Assembly: GCA_964480735.1 (NCBI GenBank)
Contig: CAYZQS010000003.1
Coordinates: 5,645 to 69,644 of the forward strand
DNA from: UBA5972 sp964480735
Lineage (GTDB): Bacteria > Pseudomonadota > Alphaproteobacteria > Rhodobacterales > Rhodobacteraceae
Direction: 5' to 3'
Length of the DNA: 64,000 bases
Part shown: one piece after another, positions 35,023 through 42,882 of the stretch
How positions within the stretch are numbered: the stretch's first letter is position 1
Layout of the letters: each line of letters begins with the position of its first letter
The notes under the pieces: model-generated
The model's database searches: none
Seen by the model: the letters and a program-made list of their open reading frames with translations, nothing else
What the model was told of the DNA's origin: nothing
Made by a program: the position numbers and the translations under genes

Positions 35023-36027
35023 TTAAATGGATGCGCCGGGGTGAACTTCCGCTCCAAATATGTGAATCTTTTTCTCCGGTACTTTTTGATCGGCGGTTGT
35101 CGAAAGAACAATGCTTGCGGCCTTGTGCCCAATTTCAAATCGAAACGAGTTTGTTGTTGCGAGTTGCACCGGCATCCCATCGAGCATTTCCAATCCGTTA
35201 AAGCCAACAAGCGCCACATCATCTGGTACCGTCATTCCAGTGTCGATGCAGTGCATCAATCCCCCGATCGACATGACGTCGCTTGAATAATAAATGCAGT
35301 CGATTGACGGATCTTCTTGCAGGATTGCGGCGGTTAGTTCTCGACCCTTTGCAACTGAACTTGTGCCTTCATACATCTCCTGGGCTTTCAAAGTGACCCC
35401 TTGCTCTCCCAAACAATCAGCGAACCCTCGCAATCGCTTTCGAGCGCGAAAATCAAACGGCATTTTGGTGCCGACAAATCCAATGTTTTTGTAGCCGTGA
35501 GATAAGATTTCCTGAGCGGCGCGGCGTCCAGCCTCGATGTGGGAAATACCTACACAGTAATCTAGCGGTACACCGTCAACATCCATAACCTCAACGATGG
35601 GGACGCCTGATGCCTTCAGCATCTTCACCGTTTTTTCGGAATGCTCCAACCCAGCAATGATCAACCCCGTTGGTCGCCACGATAACATCTCACGTATGAC
35701 GTTTTCTTCGTCTTCAAAACGATAATTCGAAATCCCAACTACCGGCTGCAAAAGGCTGCCAGCCAGCGCCGAAGATATGCCCGAAAGCATCTCAGGAAAC
35801 ACAAAGCTGTTAAGTGAAGGCACGACGACACCGACCAGATTGACCGTATTTGACGCTAATGCACCGGCAATGCGGTTGGGCACATATCCAAGTTGATCGC
35901 TGGCGTGTTTGATCCGATCGCGTGTTTTTTGGGAGACATCCGGAACGCCGCGCAGTGCCCGCGAAGCGGTCATTTCACTGACGCCAGCCAATCCGGCAAC
36001 GTCTTTCAGAGTTGGTCTGTCGTTCAT
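35023..36027 (-). CDS. LacI-family transcriptional regulator (GntR-like)
   Basis: The 334-residue protein has the LacI helix-turn-helix TLKDVAGLAGVSEMTASRALRG at about 6-27, the hinge and the periplasmic-binding-protein-like effector domain beginning NLVGVVVPSLNSFVFPEMLSGI. Overall it resembles regulators of gluconate and sugar-acid genes. The divergent target it most likely controlled is the GAPDH gene at 36166, now a pseudogene, because three operator-like sequences lie between the two. The regulator itself looks intact. Confidence 0.88.
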   Translation of the reverse strand: MNDRPTLKDVAGLAGVSEMTASRALRGVPDVSQKTRDRIKHASDQLGYVPNRIAGALASNTVNLVGVVVPSLNSFVFPEMLSGISSALAGSLLQPVVGISNYRFEDEENVIREMLSWRPTGLIIAGLEHSEKTVKMLKASGVPIVEVMDVDGVPLDYCVGISHIEAGRRAAQEILSHGYKNIGFVGTKMPFDFRARKRLRGFADCLGEQGVTLKAQEMYEGTSSVAKGRELTAAILQEDPSIDCIYYSSDVMSIGGLMHCIDTGMTVPDDVALVGFNGLEMLDGMPVQLATTNSFRFEIGHKAASIVLSTTADQKVPEKKIHIFGAEVHPGASI

Positions 36028-36041
36028 CTTTTGTCACCCTT

Positions 36042-36133
36042 GTTAGCGCCAACATTGGCCTGCGCGGAATCGTTGCACAAGAGGTTGATTTGTTTTGGAC
36101 ATTGCGATTGTTAGCGCTAACGGTAACGCTAAC
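36042..36133. promoter_or_regulatory. three LacI-type operators in the lacI-gap intergenic region
   Basis: GTTAGCGCCAAC (36042-36053), GTTAGCGCTAAC (36110-36121) and GGTAACGCTAAC (36122-36133) are LacI-family palindromes; the central one is perfect, with the CpG-like GC centre. Two lie side by side 33 bp before the GAPDH start and one lies 15 bp before the lacI-type start, suited to autoregulation and control of the divergent gene. Confidence 0.75.
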
Positions 36134-36165
36134 ATTCGTATTTGAATCTGGGCCAGGAGGGTAAA

Positions 36166-36574
36166 ATGACTACAAAGAATGCAATAAACGGCTTTGGGCG
36201 CACCGGGCGGGGTCTTTTGCGAAGCCTGATCGAGGGTGAAGTTTCGGACATAGATGTTGTCGCAATTAGTGACCTCGGGGATCCGGAAATGCTTGCCCAT
36301 CTGTTAAAGTACGATTCTGTACACGGTCCCTTGAAACGCCAAGTTTCGATCGAAGGTGATAACTTGTGCGTTGATGGCAAAAATATTCGACTTACGTCCA
36401 TTACGAAGCTGACCCGATGGTCTCGATCGATTTTAACCATAATCCGCATTCTTCCTGTTTTGCGCCACAGCAAACCAAAGTTACTGAAGGCGGGCTTGTT
36501 CGGGTTCTTAGCTGGTACGACAACGAGTGGGGATTTTCCGACCGGATGATCGATACGGGCCATGCGTTGGCTAG
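36166..36574 (+). pseudogene. gap: glyceraldehyde-3-phosphate dehydrogenase, internally deleted and truncated
   Basis: The first part (36166 to about 36400) reads TTKNAINGFGRTGRGLLRSL and on to GKNIRLTS, about 80 residues of the NAD domain. The sequence then jumps directly to the C-terminal part in another frame: DPMVSIDFNHNPHSSC and LVRVLSWYDNEWGFSDRMIDTG. The 200 or so residues between, with the catalytic cysteine motif SCTTN, are missing. The last few residues are also lost where the gene meets an IS630-type remnant near 36574. The first part keeps a good start, with AGGAGG upstream of ATG 36166. No functional enzyme can be made. An intact gap gene is presumably elsewhere. Confidence 0.85.
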
Positions 36575-37315
36575 ATTATCCATCACCACAACATCGCCTT
36601 TTCTCAAGGTTGGTGCGAGTTGGGTTTTGATGTAGGTGATAAATGCGGGGCCATCCATCGGGCCGTCCAGCACCCAAGGTGCCGTCATGCCATCATGGCG
36701 CAGGCCGGCAATGAATGTCATGGTCTTCCAGTGACCGTGTGGGATTGAAGCCACCAAGCGCTGGCCTTTTGCAGATCGCCCACGCAGTCGGGCCATCTTT
36801 GTGTTCAGTCCGGTTTCATCCACTGGCTGGCAGGAGATTGCGCAGCAATCTGCCGAGAAGCGATGAACACGATCCGGTCCAATAGGTGTAGATGGTGTTT
36901 CAGCCAATCCTGGCGTTTGCGCCAGCGGTTGCGTTTTGCCTGCACATCGGCACGTTCCTGTTCACTGGCGTGAGCCGTTTTTTTTATAAGTGATCCGGTT
37001 GGAGCGCAGCCAGTCATCCAGTGTGGACGATCCGGCACGCACACCATGTTCACCGTCCAGTCGGGCACATAACTCGGCCAATGTCAGGTCTGGTTGATCG
37101 GCAATCCAGCCGATGATATCCGCGCGATACTGATCAAGCTTACTCTTGCGTTTCTTCGGCACTTTTGGGTCAACATGACCAAAATCGCCTGCCTGCCGAA
37201 CAAATCGAATGGCCGAACTGGCACTGACCTTAAACTGCCGCGCAGCCGCACGGCGCGATACACCTGACCCAACCAAATCAACAATACGAAGTCGTAAATC
37301 CCGAGATAAAGCCAT
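36572..37315 (-). pseudogene. IS630-family transposase, broken by insertion and 3' truncation
   Basis: The reading frame is in three parts. Part A (37315 to about 36985) is the helix-turn-helix region: RIVDLVGSGVSRRAAARQFKVSASSA and LAELCARLDGEHG. It runs into a minus-strand A8 run (36978-36985) after which frame B continues as KKTAHASEQERADVQAKR to LLDRIVFI. IS630 elements often use frameshifting at such runs. A 41-bp insertion (36821-36861) containing a palindrome then shifts to frame C, which has the first catalytic aspartate in VDETGLNTKM and the second in VVVMDNLAN. The frame ends there: the region with the final glutamate is missing. The protein is inactive. Confidence 0.8.
36821..36861. 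repeat. 41-bp palindromic insertion in the IS630 transposase
   Basis: The normal sequence would read through I-D-E-T-G; here 41 bases split I from D-E-T-G and shift the frame by two. The core (36829-36854) pairs GGCAG and GATTGC with GCAATC and CTGCC around a three-base loop, so it can form a hairpin. Confidence 0.7.
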
Positions 37316-37549
37316 AAATGATCCTCCTGACTCTTTGAATCAGAGGAATTCAATCCCGTAAACCTGTTTATGATTCAAAGCAGGCCGGAAGTGCTCTAAC
37401 CGACTGACCGACCGGTCGACAAGTGCGCCGCTGCCATCCAACGTTGGTCAGAGAATGGCCAAAAAACACCTTTTGTTCGCGGCAATTTGTCAAAGACCAA
37501 GGATAAAGCGCGTTGCGCAGCCGCTTCCGTCAGTTTAAAAGAAAACGCC

Positions 37550-38068
37550 TTACGCGTCTTCGCGCGGATAGGCCACCAACCCCAATCTGCGAGCATTCTC
37601 CAGCGACAGCGTGTCAGATTCCAGACCTCTCGCCGCCTGAAATCGCCGGATCGCCCTTTTTGTGCGCGGGTCCATCTGGCCGGTGATGCGACCAAAATAG
37701 ACGCCGCGTACTTTCAGGGCACGTTGCAGGGAGGCCACAAACTGTGTGTCCATCGCCACGCGACAGGGTGTTTTAAACCAGCTGTCCACCCGTGCGGTTA
37801 CGATTTTTTGCAGGGTTTCTGTGCGGTAGACCGCGGGCGTGATCAGCCCGCCGGTATCGTCATAGGTGGCAGCGCGCACCAGAACTTGTTCGGTGACCGT
37901 TTCAATCACGGCAGGCGAGGTGGTTTTGCCATAACACGCACCGGGTTCGGGATTTGGCGGGCCAGCGTTGCGGGCCACCAGCAAAGTGTCCTGCCGGTCG
38001 GACCCGGCTTGACAGGCAACCAGCAGCATCAGACCGCCGGTCAGGCCAATAAGAGTGCGTTTGCGCAT
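37550..38068 (-). CDS. peptidoglycan-binding lipoprotein
   Basis: The 172-residue product has a lipoprotein signal peptide with lipobox LVAC (cysteine 19), so it should be anchored by lipid at the envelope. The C-terminal 60 residues (FVASLQRALKVRGVYFGRITGQMDPRTKRAIRRFQAARGLESD) form a PG_binding_1 domain with the G-x-I-T-G-x-M-D-x-x-T pattern. The middle contains a repeated VITETVTEQVLV / TLQKIVTARV pattern without known family. It stands alone on the minus strand next to the decayed IS630 region. A role in cell-wall attachment is inferred from the domain. Confidence 0.82.
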   Translation of the reverse strand: MRKRTLIGLTGGLMLLVACQAGSDRQDTLLVARNAGPPNPEPGACYGKTTSPAVIETVTEQVLVRAATYDDTGGLITPAVYRTETLQKIVTARVDSWFKTPCRVAMDTQFVASLQRALKVRGVYFGRITGQMDPRTKRAIRRFQAARGLESDTLSLENARRLGLVAYPREDA

Positions 38069-38267
38069 GGTAATCCTGTACTGCTGCCGCCCGATTTTCC
38101 GGGTCTTGGTGCCAACCTAACGTGAAACGGGGGTTAACTAAAGAAAAATGCGCACCGCGCGTCGTTTGCCCGCTAAGGCAGTTTTCTTTTTACCTGAATA
38201 AGCTGGTGGCGCTGAAAACCCTGTTCGCCCATGCGCCTTACGTGCGTTTTGCAAAACCGCCCTGCGT

Positions 38268-38286
38268 CAGATTAAACACAAAACGC
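38268..38286 (+). repeat. short intergenic repeat, copy 2 (CAGATTAAACACAAAACGC)
   Basis: Identical over 19 bases to the copy at 39917 and also preceded by CGCCCTGC. It ends one base before the 3' end of the DnaE2 remnant. Confidence 0.55.
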
Positions 38287-38287
38287 T

Positions 38288-38650
38288 TTAAGGCGTCGGT
38301 GCCTGCAACAGATCATCCAGCATATACGAGATATCCTCCACATGGCGCGCAATGATATGCACCACCAGCCCTTCGCGCTGCAGTTCTCCGGTCACTCGCA
38401 GCAATCGTCCGGCAATCACCGCCCGGCGGTAGGTCTCATAGGTCTTGGACCAGCAGATGATGTTGGAAATCCCGGTCTCATCCTCCAGCGTCAAAAAGAT
38501 GATGCCCTTGGCGGTGCCGGGACGCTGGCGCACCAGAACCAGCCCGGCCACACAGACAACCGCCCCCTGGGCCGGTTCATCCAGCCGTTTGTGCGGCAGA
38601 CACGCGGGCGGGCGTGGCCAGCTTTTGGGTTGCGGGGGCACATAAGTCAT
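38288..38650 (-). pseudogene. dnaE2: C-terminal remnant of error-prone DNA polymerase DnaE2
   Basis: The 120 residues match only the very C-terminal OB-fold of DnaE2: GAVVCVAGLVLVRQRPGTAKG, FLTLEDETGISNIICW and RLLRVTGELQREGLVVHIIA. A full DnaE2 has about 1050-1150 residues with the polymerase and PHP domains, none of which are present upstream; the frame begins with a short unrelated stretch. The upstream imuA-imuB genes of the SOS mutagenesis cassette are absent too. The ATG at 38650 is the first in frame but need not be used. It could be a small OB-fold protein in its own right, but a remnant is more likely. Confidence 0.75.
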
Positions 38651-38816
38651 AAGAACAAAATAAGAACATTTGCGAAAATAACAAGAGTTTTATTGGGTGC
38701 GATGACCTGCCTCTGGCAATCGCCGCAAGATTGACCTATCTGGCAGATAAACCGGCGCTTTTGCGCGGGAAAGACAGAAATAATCACCGCTTATGGGCGG
38801 CGCAAAGGACAAGTGA

Positions 38817-39140
38817 ATGGCTAAAATTACGTACATCGAACACAGCGGCAAGGAACATGTGGTTGACGTGGCCAACGGCCTGACGGTGATGGAAGGCGCG
38901 CGGGACAACAACATTCCAGGTATCGAGGCTGATTGCGGCGGTGCCTGCGCCTGTTCCACCTGCCACGTCTATGTGGATGAGGGCTGGGTTGAAAAACTGC
39001 TGCCCAAAGACCCGATGGAAGAGGACATGCTTGATTTCGCATGGGAGCCAAATCCCGTGCGCTCGCGTTTGACCTGCCAGATTAAGGTAAGCGATGCGCT
39101 GGACGGGTTGATCGTTCAGATGCCGGAAAAACAGATCTGA
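38817..39140 (+). CDS. adrenodoxin-type [2Fe-2S] ferredoxin
   Basis: The 107-residue protein carries C40, C46, C49 and C87 in the CX5CX2CX37C spacing of adrenodoxin/FdxB-type ferredoxins, in DCGGACACSTCHVYVDEGW. The acidic KDPMEEDMLDFAWEP segment is the usual partner-binding region. It transfers electrons in the cytoplasm, often to a P450, oxygenase or Fe-S assembly; the partner is not visible here. Its stop overlaps the start of the next gene by one base (TGATG). Confidence 0.92.
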   Translation: MAKITYIEHSGKEHVVDVANGLTVMEGARDNNIPGIEADCGGACACSTCHVYVDEGWVEKLLPKDPMEEDMLDFAWEPNPVRSRLTCQIKVSDALDGLIVQMPEKQI

Positions 39141-39886
39141 TGAAGACGCTCCTGCGCAGGGCAATGGCAACTGGCCTGATGCTGGTTTGTCCTCTGTTTG
39201 CCAGCGCGCAAGACAACGAAAAATACATCCAAAGCGCGACTTATATTGCGCCAACCACGCGCTATGACCACGGTATTTTAGGCGATGCGATTGAATATGG
39301 CGCGATGCGAATGCTTTATGCCAGTTGTGAGGATTGCGCCAATCCGGTGCGGGGCAGCGTCAGGATAACGCTACCGCAAAACCGGGTGTTTGAGGATCTG
39401 AAACCACGATTGATTGATCTGGACAATGACAGGCAAAACGAAGTTGTGGTCATTGAAACAGATCTTGATCTGGGCGCGCGGTTGGCGGTCTATGATCTGA
39501 AAGGCCTCATAGACGCCACACCGTTTATCGGTCGCACCCACCGTTGGCTGGCCCCGATCGGTGCGGCTGATCTGGACGGCGACGGCTTTGTGGAGCTTGC
39601 TTATATTCTGAAACCGCATCTGGCCAAAGAGCTGCTGGTCTGGCGCTGGCGCGACAGAAAACTGGCGTTTGTCGCCAAAATCGGCGGGCTGACCAATCAC
39701 CGGATCGGTCAGGATTTTATTTCCGGTGGAATTCGAGATTGCGGCCAGGGGCCGGAACTGGTGAGTGCTAACAGCAACTGGTCTTTGGTTATGGTCACAA
39801 CTTTTGACGGCGGCAGTCTGGTGTCCCGCCCGGTTGGACCTTTTCGCGGCACAGACAGCATCAACGCGGCCCTTACCTGCCCATAG
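39140..39886 (+). CDS. exported FG-GAP/VCBS-like protein
   Basis: The 248-residue product has a signal peptide (LLRRAMATGLMLVCPLFASA, cleavage after ASA). The mature protein has beta-propeller-like repeats with calcium-binding D-x-D-x-D-G patterns: LIDLDNDRQNEVVVIE and GAADLDGDGFVELAYIL, as in FG-GAP/VCBS proteins. It is presumably periplasmic. Its start overlaps the ferredoxin stop by one base, so the two are co-transcribed; the functional link is unclear. The last residues end in a cysteine. Confidence 0.8.
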   Translation: MKTLLRRAMATGLMLVCPLFASAQDNEKYIQSATYIAPTTRYDHGILGDAIEYGAMRMLYASCEDCANPVRGSVRITLPQNRVFEDLKPRLIDLDNDRQNEVVVIETDLDLGARLAVYDLKGLIDATPFIGRTHRWLAPIGAADLDGDGFVELAYILKPHLAKELLVWRWRDRKLAFVAKIGGLTNHRIGQDFISGGIRDCGQGPELVSANSNWSLVMVTTFDGGSLVSRPVGPFRGTDSINAALTCP

Positions 39887-39916
39887 CCAATTGGGTTTTT
39901 CCTGCGCGCCCTGCCG

Positions 39917-39936
39917 CAGATTAAACACAAAACGCC
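39917..39936 (+). repeat. short intergenic repeat, copy 3 (CAGATTAAACACAAAACGCC)
   Basis: Lies 31 bp past the stop of the FG-GAP-like gene and shares 19 bases with the copy at 38268 plus the preceding CGCCCTGC. Confidence 0.55.
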
Positions 39937-39961
39937 ATACCCTGAGATTGATGCGGGTTTA

Positions 39962-40232
39962 AGAGCCCTTCACCCTTATTCATAATCACCCGGTTTCTTC
40001 CGGATACGGCAGCCCGTCATTCTATTGGCCGCAGCGCGATATGAATATCATGCAAGGCCAACGGGGCGACGGATGCCGTATCCGGGTGAAATCCCCTCGG
40101 GACCCACGCCAATTTGCCCCAATTTCCGCGCCGTTGTTCTTGCAGGTACTCCATTACCGGCTGCGAACAACAGCTTGATCTAGGGCCAAATTGGCGCAGG
40201 CCGGGTGCCTATGAATAAGGGTGAAGGGCTCT
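39962..40232. repeat. 271-bp nested inverted-repeat element
   Basis: A perfect 22-bp inverted repeat bounds the element (39962-39983 and 40211-40232, starting AGAGCCCTTC and ending GAAGGGCTCT). Inside are two further hairpin regions: CCGGATACGGCA (40000-40011) with TGCCGTATCCGG (40074-40085), enclosing TTGGCC/GGCCAA; and CGCCAATTTG (40107-40116) with CAAATTGGCG (40187-40196), enclosing GTTGTTC/GAACAAC. As RNA or single-stranded DNA it would form a three-way junction. It codes for nothing. It may be a MITE-like element or a structured RNA. Confidence 0.85.
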
Positions 40233-40264
40233 AAGGTGAGTATTTTTGCAAAGATGAAGCCGCG

Positions 40265-41143
40265 TTAGCGGGTGAAGACGTTGACGATGGCGGAAATGTC
40301 TTTATCGCCATCGCCAAAGTCAGACGCATTTTGCAGGATGTTCAGGGATTGATCGGTCATCGGGGTTTTGGCCCCTGACCGGGTTGCGACGTCTGACACC
40401 GTGACCAGGTCTTTGATCATCGTGTCCGTCGCGCCCATCGGGTTTTCAAAATCCCGTGCGGCCATGCGTGGGGCAAACAGCTGGAAAGGTTTGGAATCCG
40501 CAAATCCACCGGCAAGGGCTTGGGTCAGCGTCTTGGCGTTGACACCGGATTTTTCGGCGAAATGGACCGCCTCGGCGATCACCGACATGGTGCAGCCAAC
40601 GATGATCTGGTTACACAGTTTGGTCAGCAGCCCGGCACCGGTCCCACCCATATGCGTAAAGCGCGCGGACAGGTTGGCGATGATCGGGCGCAGGGTTTTG
40701 ATATCAGCGGCGTCCCCGCCGGCCATGATGGCCAAACTGCCTGCAACAGCACCCGGAACGCCACCGGATATGGGGGCGTCAACCCAGGACGCGCCGTTTG
40801 ACTGCCGCAGGCGGGCGGCGAAATCACGCGCGGTATCGGGGTTTATAGTGCCAAAATCGACAATGATTTTTGGGTGGTTTGATGTTGCAATGCCGTTTTC
40901 GCCGAAGACCACTGCCTCTATGGATTTAGCGTCCATAAGGCACATAAACACGTAATCGGCGTTTTCAGCCACCGCGCGTGGTGTTTCATGGGCCACCGCG
41001 CCCTTGGCGACCACGTCGTTCATCTTGGCCGCTGTTCGGTTCCAAACATGGACGGTATATCCGGCGTCCAATAGGCGGTGCACCATAGGTTCACCCATCA
41101 GGCCTATGCCAATATAGCCGATTGTTGGTCTGTCAGTGCTCAT
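40265..41143 (-). CDS. NAD(P)-dependent beta-hydroxyacid dehydrogenase (GarR/MmsB-like)
   Basis: The 292-residue protein has the N-terminal Rossmann motif GYIGIGLMGEPMVHRLLDAGY, the substrate motif DAPISGGVPGAVAGSLAIMAGG near 120 and the catalytic lysine segment GAGLLTKLCNQ near 170. It belongs to the 3-hydroxyisobutyrate / 2-hydroxy-3-oxopropionate reductase family. The start ATG at 41143 overlaps the stop of the IlvD-like gene by four bases. In this cluster (isomerase, hydratase, IlvD/Edd dehydratase, dehydrogenase) reduction of tartronate semialdehyde or a related hydroxyacid is plausible but unproven. Confidence 0.88.
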   Translation of the reverse strand: MSTDRPTIGYIGIGLMGEPMVHRLLDAGYTVHVWNRTAAKMNDVVAKGAVAHETPRAVAENADYVFMCLMDAKSIEAVVFGENGIATSNHPKIIVDFGTINPDTARDFAARLRQSNGASWVDAPISGGVPGAVAGSLAIMAGGDAADIKTLRPIIANLSARFTHMGGTGAGLLTKLCNQIIVGCTMSVIAEAVHFAEKSGVNAKTLTQALAGGFADSKPFQLFAPRMAARDFENPMGATDTMIKDLVTVSDVATRSGAKTPMTDQSLNILQNASDFGDGDKDISAIVNVFTR

Positions 41144-42861
41144 AGTTCTTCGTCCCGTTCCCATGTTGAATCGCCCTTGTGGGTCAGCGCGCCCAAATGG
41201 GCGGACCCCACCTGATCGGCGTATTTTTGCAAAACACCGGCCAGGGGGTGTTTGCGGCGGCGCGGTTTATAGGCCGTGCGCCGCGCCTGCAGCGTTGCCG
41301 CGTCCACCTGCAAATCCATCGTCCGGGCTTTGGCATCTATGGCAATGATATCGCCGTTTTCCACCAGTGCCAGCGGCCCACCGGCCCCCGCTTCAGGCGA
41401 AACATACCCGATGCACAGGCCCCGCGTTGCCCCGGAAAACCGCCCGTCTGTCACCAAAGCCACTTGTTCGCCCATACCCTGCCCGTAAATCACGGCTGTC
41501 GGCCCAAGCATCTCACGCATGCCCGGACCACCGCGCGGGCCTTCGTTGCGAATGATGATCACGTCGCCTTCGCTGTAATTGCGGGTGCGAATCGCGGCCA
41601 TGCAATCTTCTTCACTTTCAAACACCAGGGCCGGGCCTTTGTGGGTCAGCTTTTTAAGTCCTGCGATTTTGATCAATGCGCCGTCAGGCGCCAGATTGCC
41701 TTTAAGCACCACGACACCGCCGTCAGGCGTGATCGGCTTTGCCGCGTCGTGGATGATGTCGCCATCCGGCGGGCCTGCGTCCGCCACCAGCTCTGCCAGC
41801 GTACCGCCCATGATCGTTGGTGTTTTGCCGTGGATAAGCCCTTGATCCAGCAGGGTTTTGACAACCACCTTGATGCCGCCCAGCCGGTGCACGTCTTCGG
41901 CGTAATATTTGCCACCGGGCTGCATGTTGCCAATCAGCGGCGTGCGGGCAAAAACCTCTGCCACGTCTTCCAGTGTGAACCTGATACCCGCCTCATGGGC
42001 AATCGCCGGAATATGCAGCGCGGCGTTGGTGGACCCGCCGGTGGCGGAAACCACAGTGCAGGCATTTTCCAGACTTTCCCGGGTGATCAGATCGCGCGGC
42101 AACGGGCCGCCGTTTTGCAAAAGGTCCATCACCACATGGCCCGCCTGCCGCCCCAAAACCGTGCGTTCTTCAAAAACCGCCGGCGCAGTGGCAGAGCCTG
42201 GCAAACCAATGCCAAGGGTTTCAGACACCATCGCCATCGTGTTGGCGGTAAACTGGCCGGGGCAGGCACCTATGGTGGGCATGGCGGCGCGTTCCATACC
42301 GTCCAGTTCAGATTCAGTCATATGGCCCGCCTGCACAGCGCCAATGCCTTCGTATGTGTCAATCAATGAAACCCGCTGGCCGCGCCACTGGCCAATCAGT
42401 GTGCTGCCGCCGTGCAAAAACACCGAGGGCACGTTCAGGCGCACCATCGCCATCATGATCGCGGGCAGGTTTTTGTCACATCCGGCATAGCCAATCAGCG
42501 CGTCATAGGCGTGTCCGCGCATCACCAGTTCGATTGAATCGGCAATAATCTCGCGCGAAATCAACGAGCATTTCATACCCTGATGGTTCATGGAAATGCC
42601 GTCAGAGACGGAAATGGTGGTAAAGGCCCGTGGCGTGCCGCCCGCTTCCTGTACACCTGCATAGGCGTGTTTGGCCTGATCGCCCAGATTGGCATTACAG
42701 GGCGAAGTTTCGCTTTGCGTGGTGACAATGCCCACAAACGGCCGGGCGATGGCGGCATCATCCAGCCCCATTCCGCGCATGAACCCCCGGTGCGGCGTGC
42801 GGTCCAGACCGTCAGTGGTGATGCGCGAGCGCAGCCTGGTCGCGTTGGATTGCTTGGCCAT
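41140..42861 (-). CDS. IlvD/Edd-family dehydratase
   Basis: The 573-residue protein has the Fe-S cysteines C55 (SPCNANL), C128 (GCDKNLP) and C200 (GACPGQF) and the SMNHQGMKCSL segment with the active lysine. Length and sequence fit dihydroxy-acid dehydratase (IlvD), but the family also includes sugar-acid dehydratases, and this copy sits among catabolic genes and not with other branched-chain biosynthesis genes. A role in sugar-acid catabolism is therefore as likely as isoleucine/valine synthesis. It overlaps the dehydrogenase by four bases and follows the hydratase gene by 21 bp. Confidence 0.85.
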   Translation of the reverse strand: MAKQSNATRLRSRITTDGLDRTPHRGFMRGMGLDDAAIARPFVGIVTTQSETSPCNANLGDQAKHAYAGVQEAGGTPRAFTTISVSDGISMNHQGMKCSLISREIIADSIELVMRGHAYDALIGYAGCDKNLPAIMMAMVRLNVPSVFLHGGSTLIGQWRGQRVSLIDTYEGIGAVQAGHMTESELDGMERAAMPTIGACPGQFTANTMAMVSETLGIGLPGSATAPAVFEERTVLGRQAGHVVMDLLQNGGPLPRDLITRESLENACTVVSATGGSTNAALHIPAIAHEAGIRFTLEDVAEVFARTPLIGNMQPGGKYYAEDVHRLGGIKVVVKTLLDQGLIHGKTPTIMGGTLAELVADAGPPDGDIIHDAAKPITPDGGVVVLKGNLAPDGALIKIAGLKKLTHKGPALVFESEEDCMAAIRTRNYSEGDVIIIRNEGPRGGPGMREMLGPTAVIYGQGMGEQVALVTDGRFSGATRGLCIGYVSPEAGAGGPLALVENGDIIAIDAKARTMDLQVDAATLQARRTAYKPRRRKHPLAGVLQKYADQVGSAHLGALTHKGDSTWERDEEL

Positions 42862-42882
42862 GATCCCCTCCGTTGGCGGGCG

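Larger units (their letters stand above)
36572..37345 (-). mobile_element. IS630-family element, remnant
   Basis: The minus strand carries an IS630-type transposase in pieces (see the pseudogene entry). The left part is cut off inside the transposase at the junction with the GAPDH remnant, so the corresponding end is lost. On the right an inverted pair CTTTGAATCA (37333-37342) and TGATTCAAAG (37371-37380) may include the surviving terminal repeat. Both boundaries are approximate. Confidence 0.75.
39887..40264. other. 378-bp gene-free region
   Basis: Contains the third short repeat copy (39917) and the nested inverted-repeat element (39962-40232). No gene is visible; the two flanking genes converge on it. 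Confidence 0.7.
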
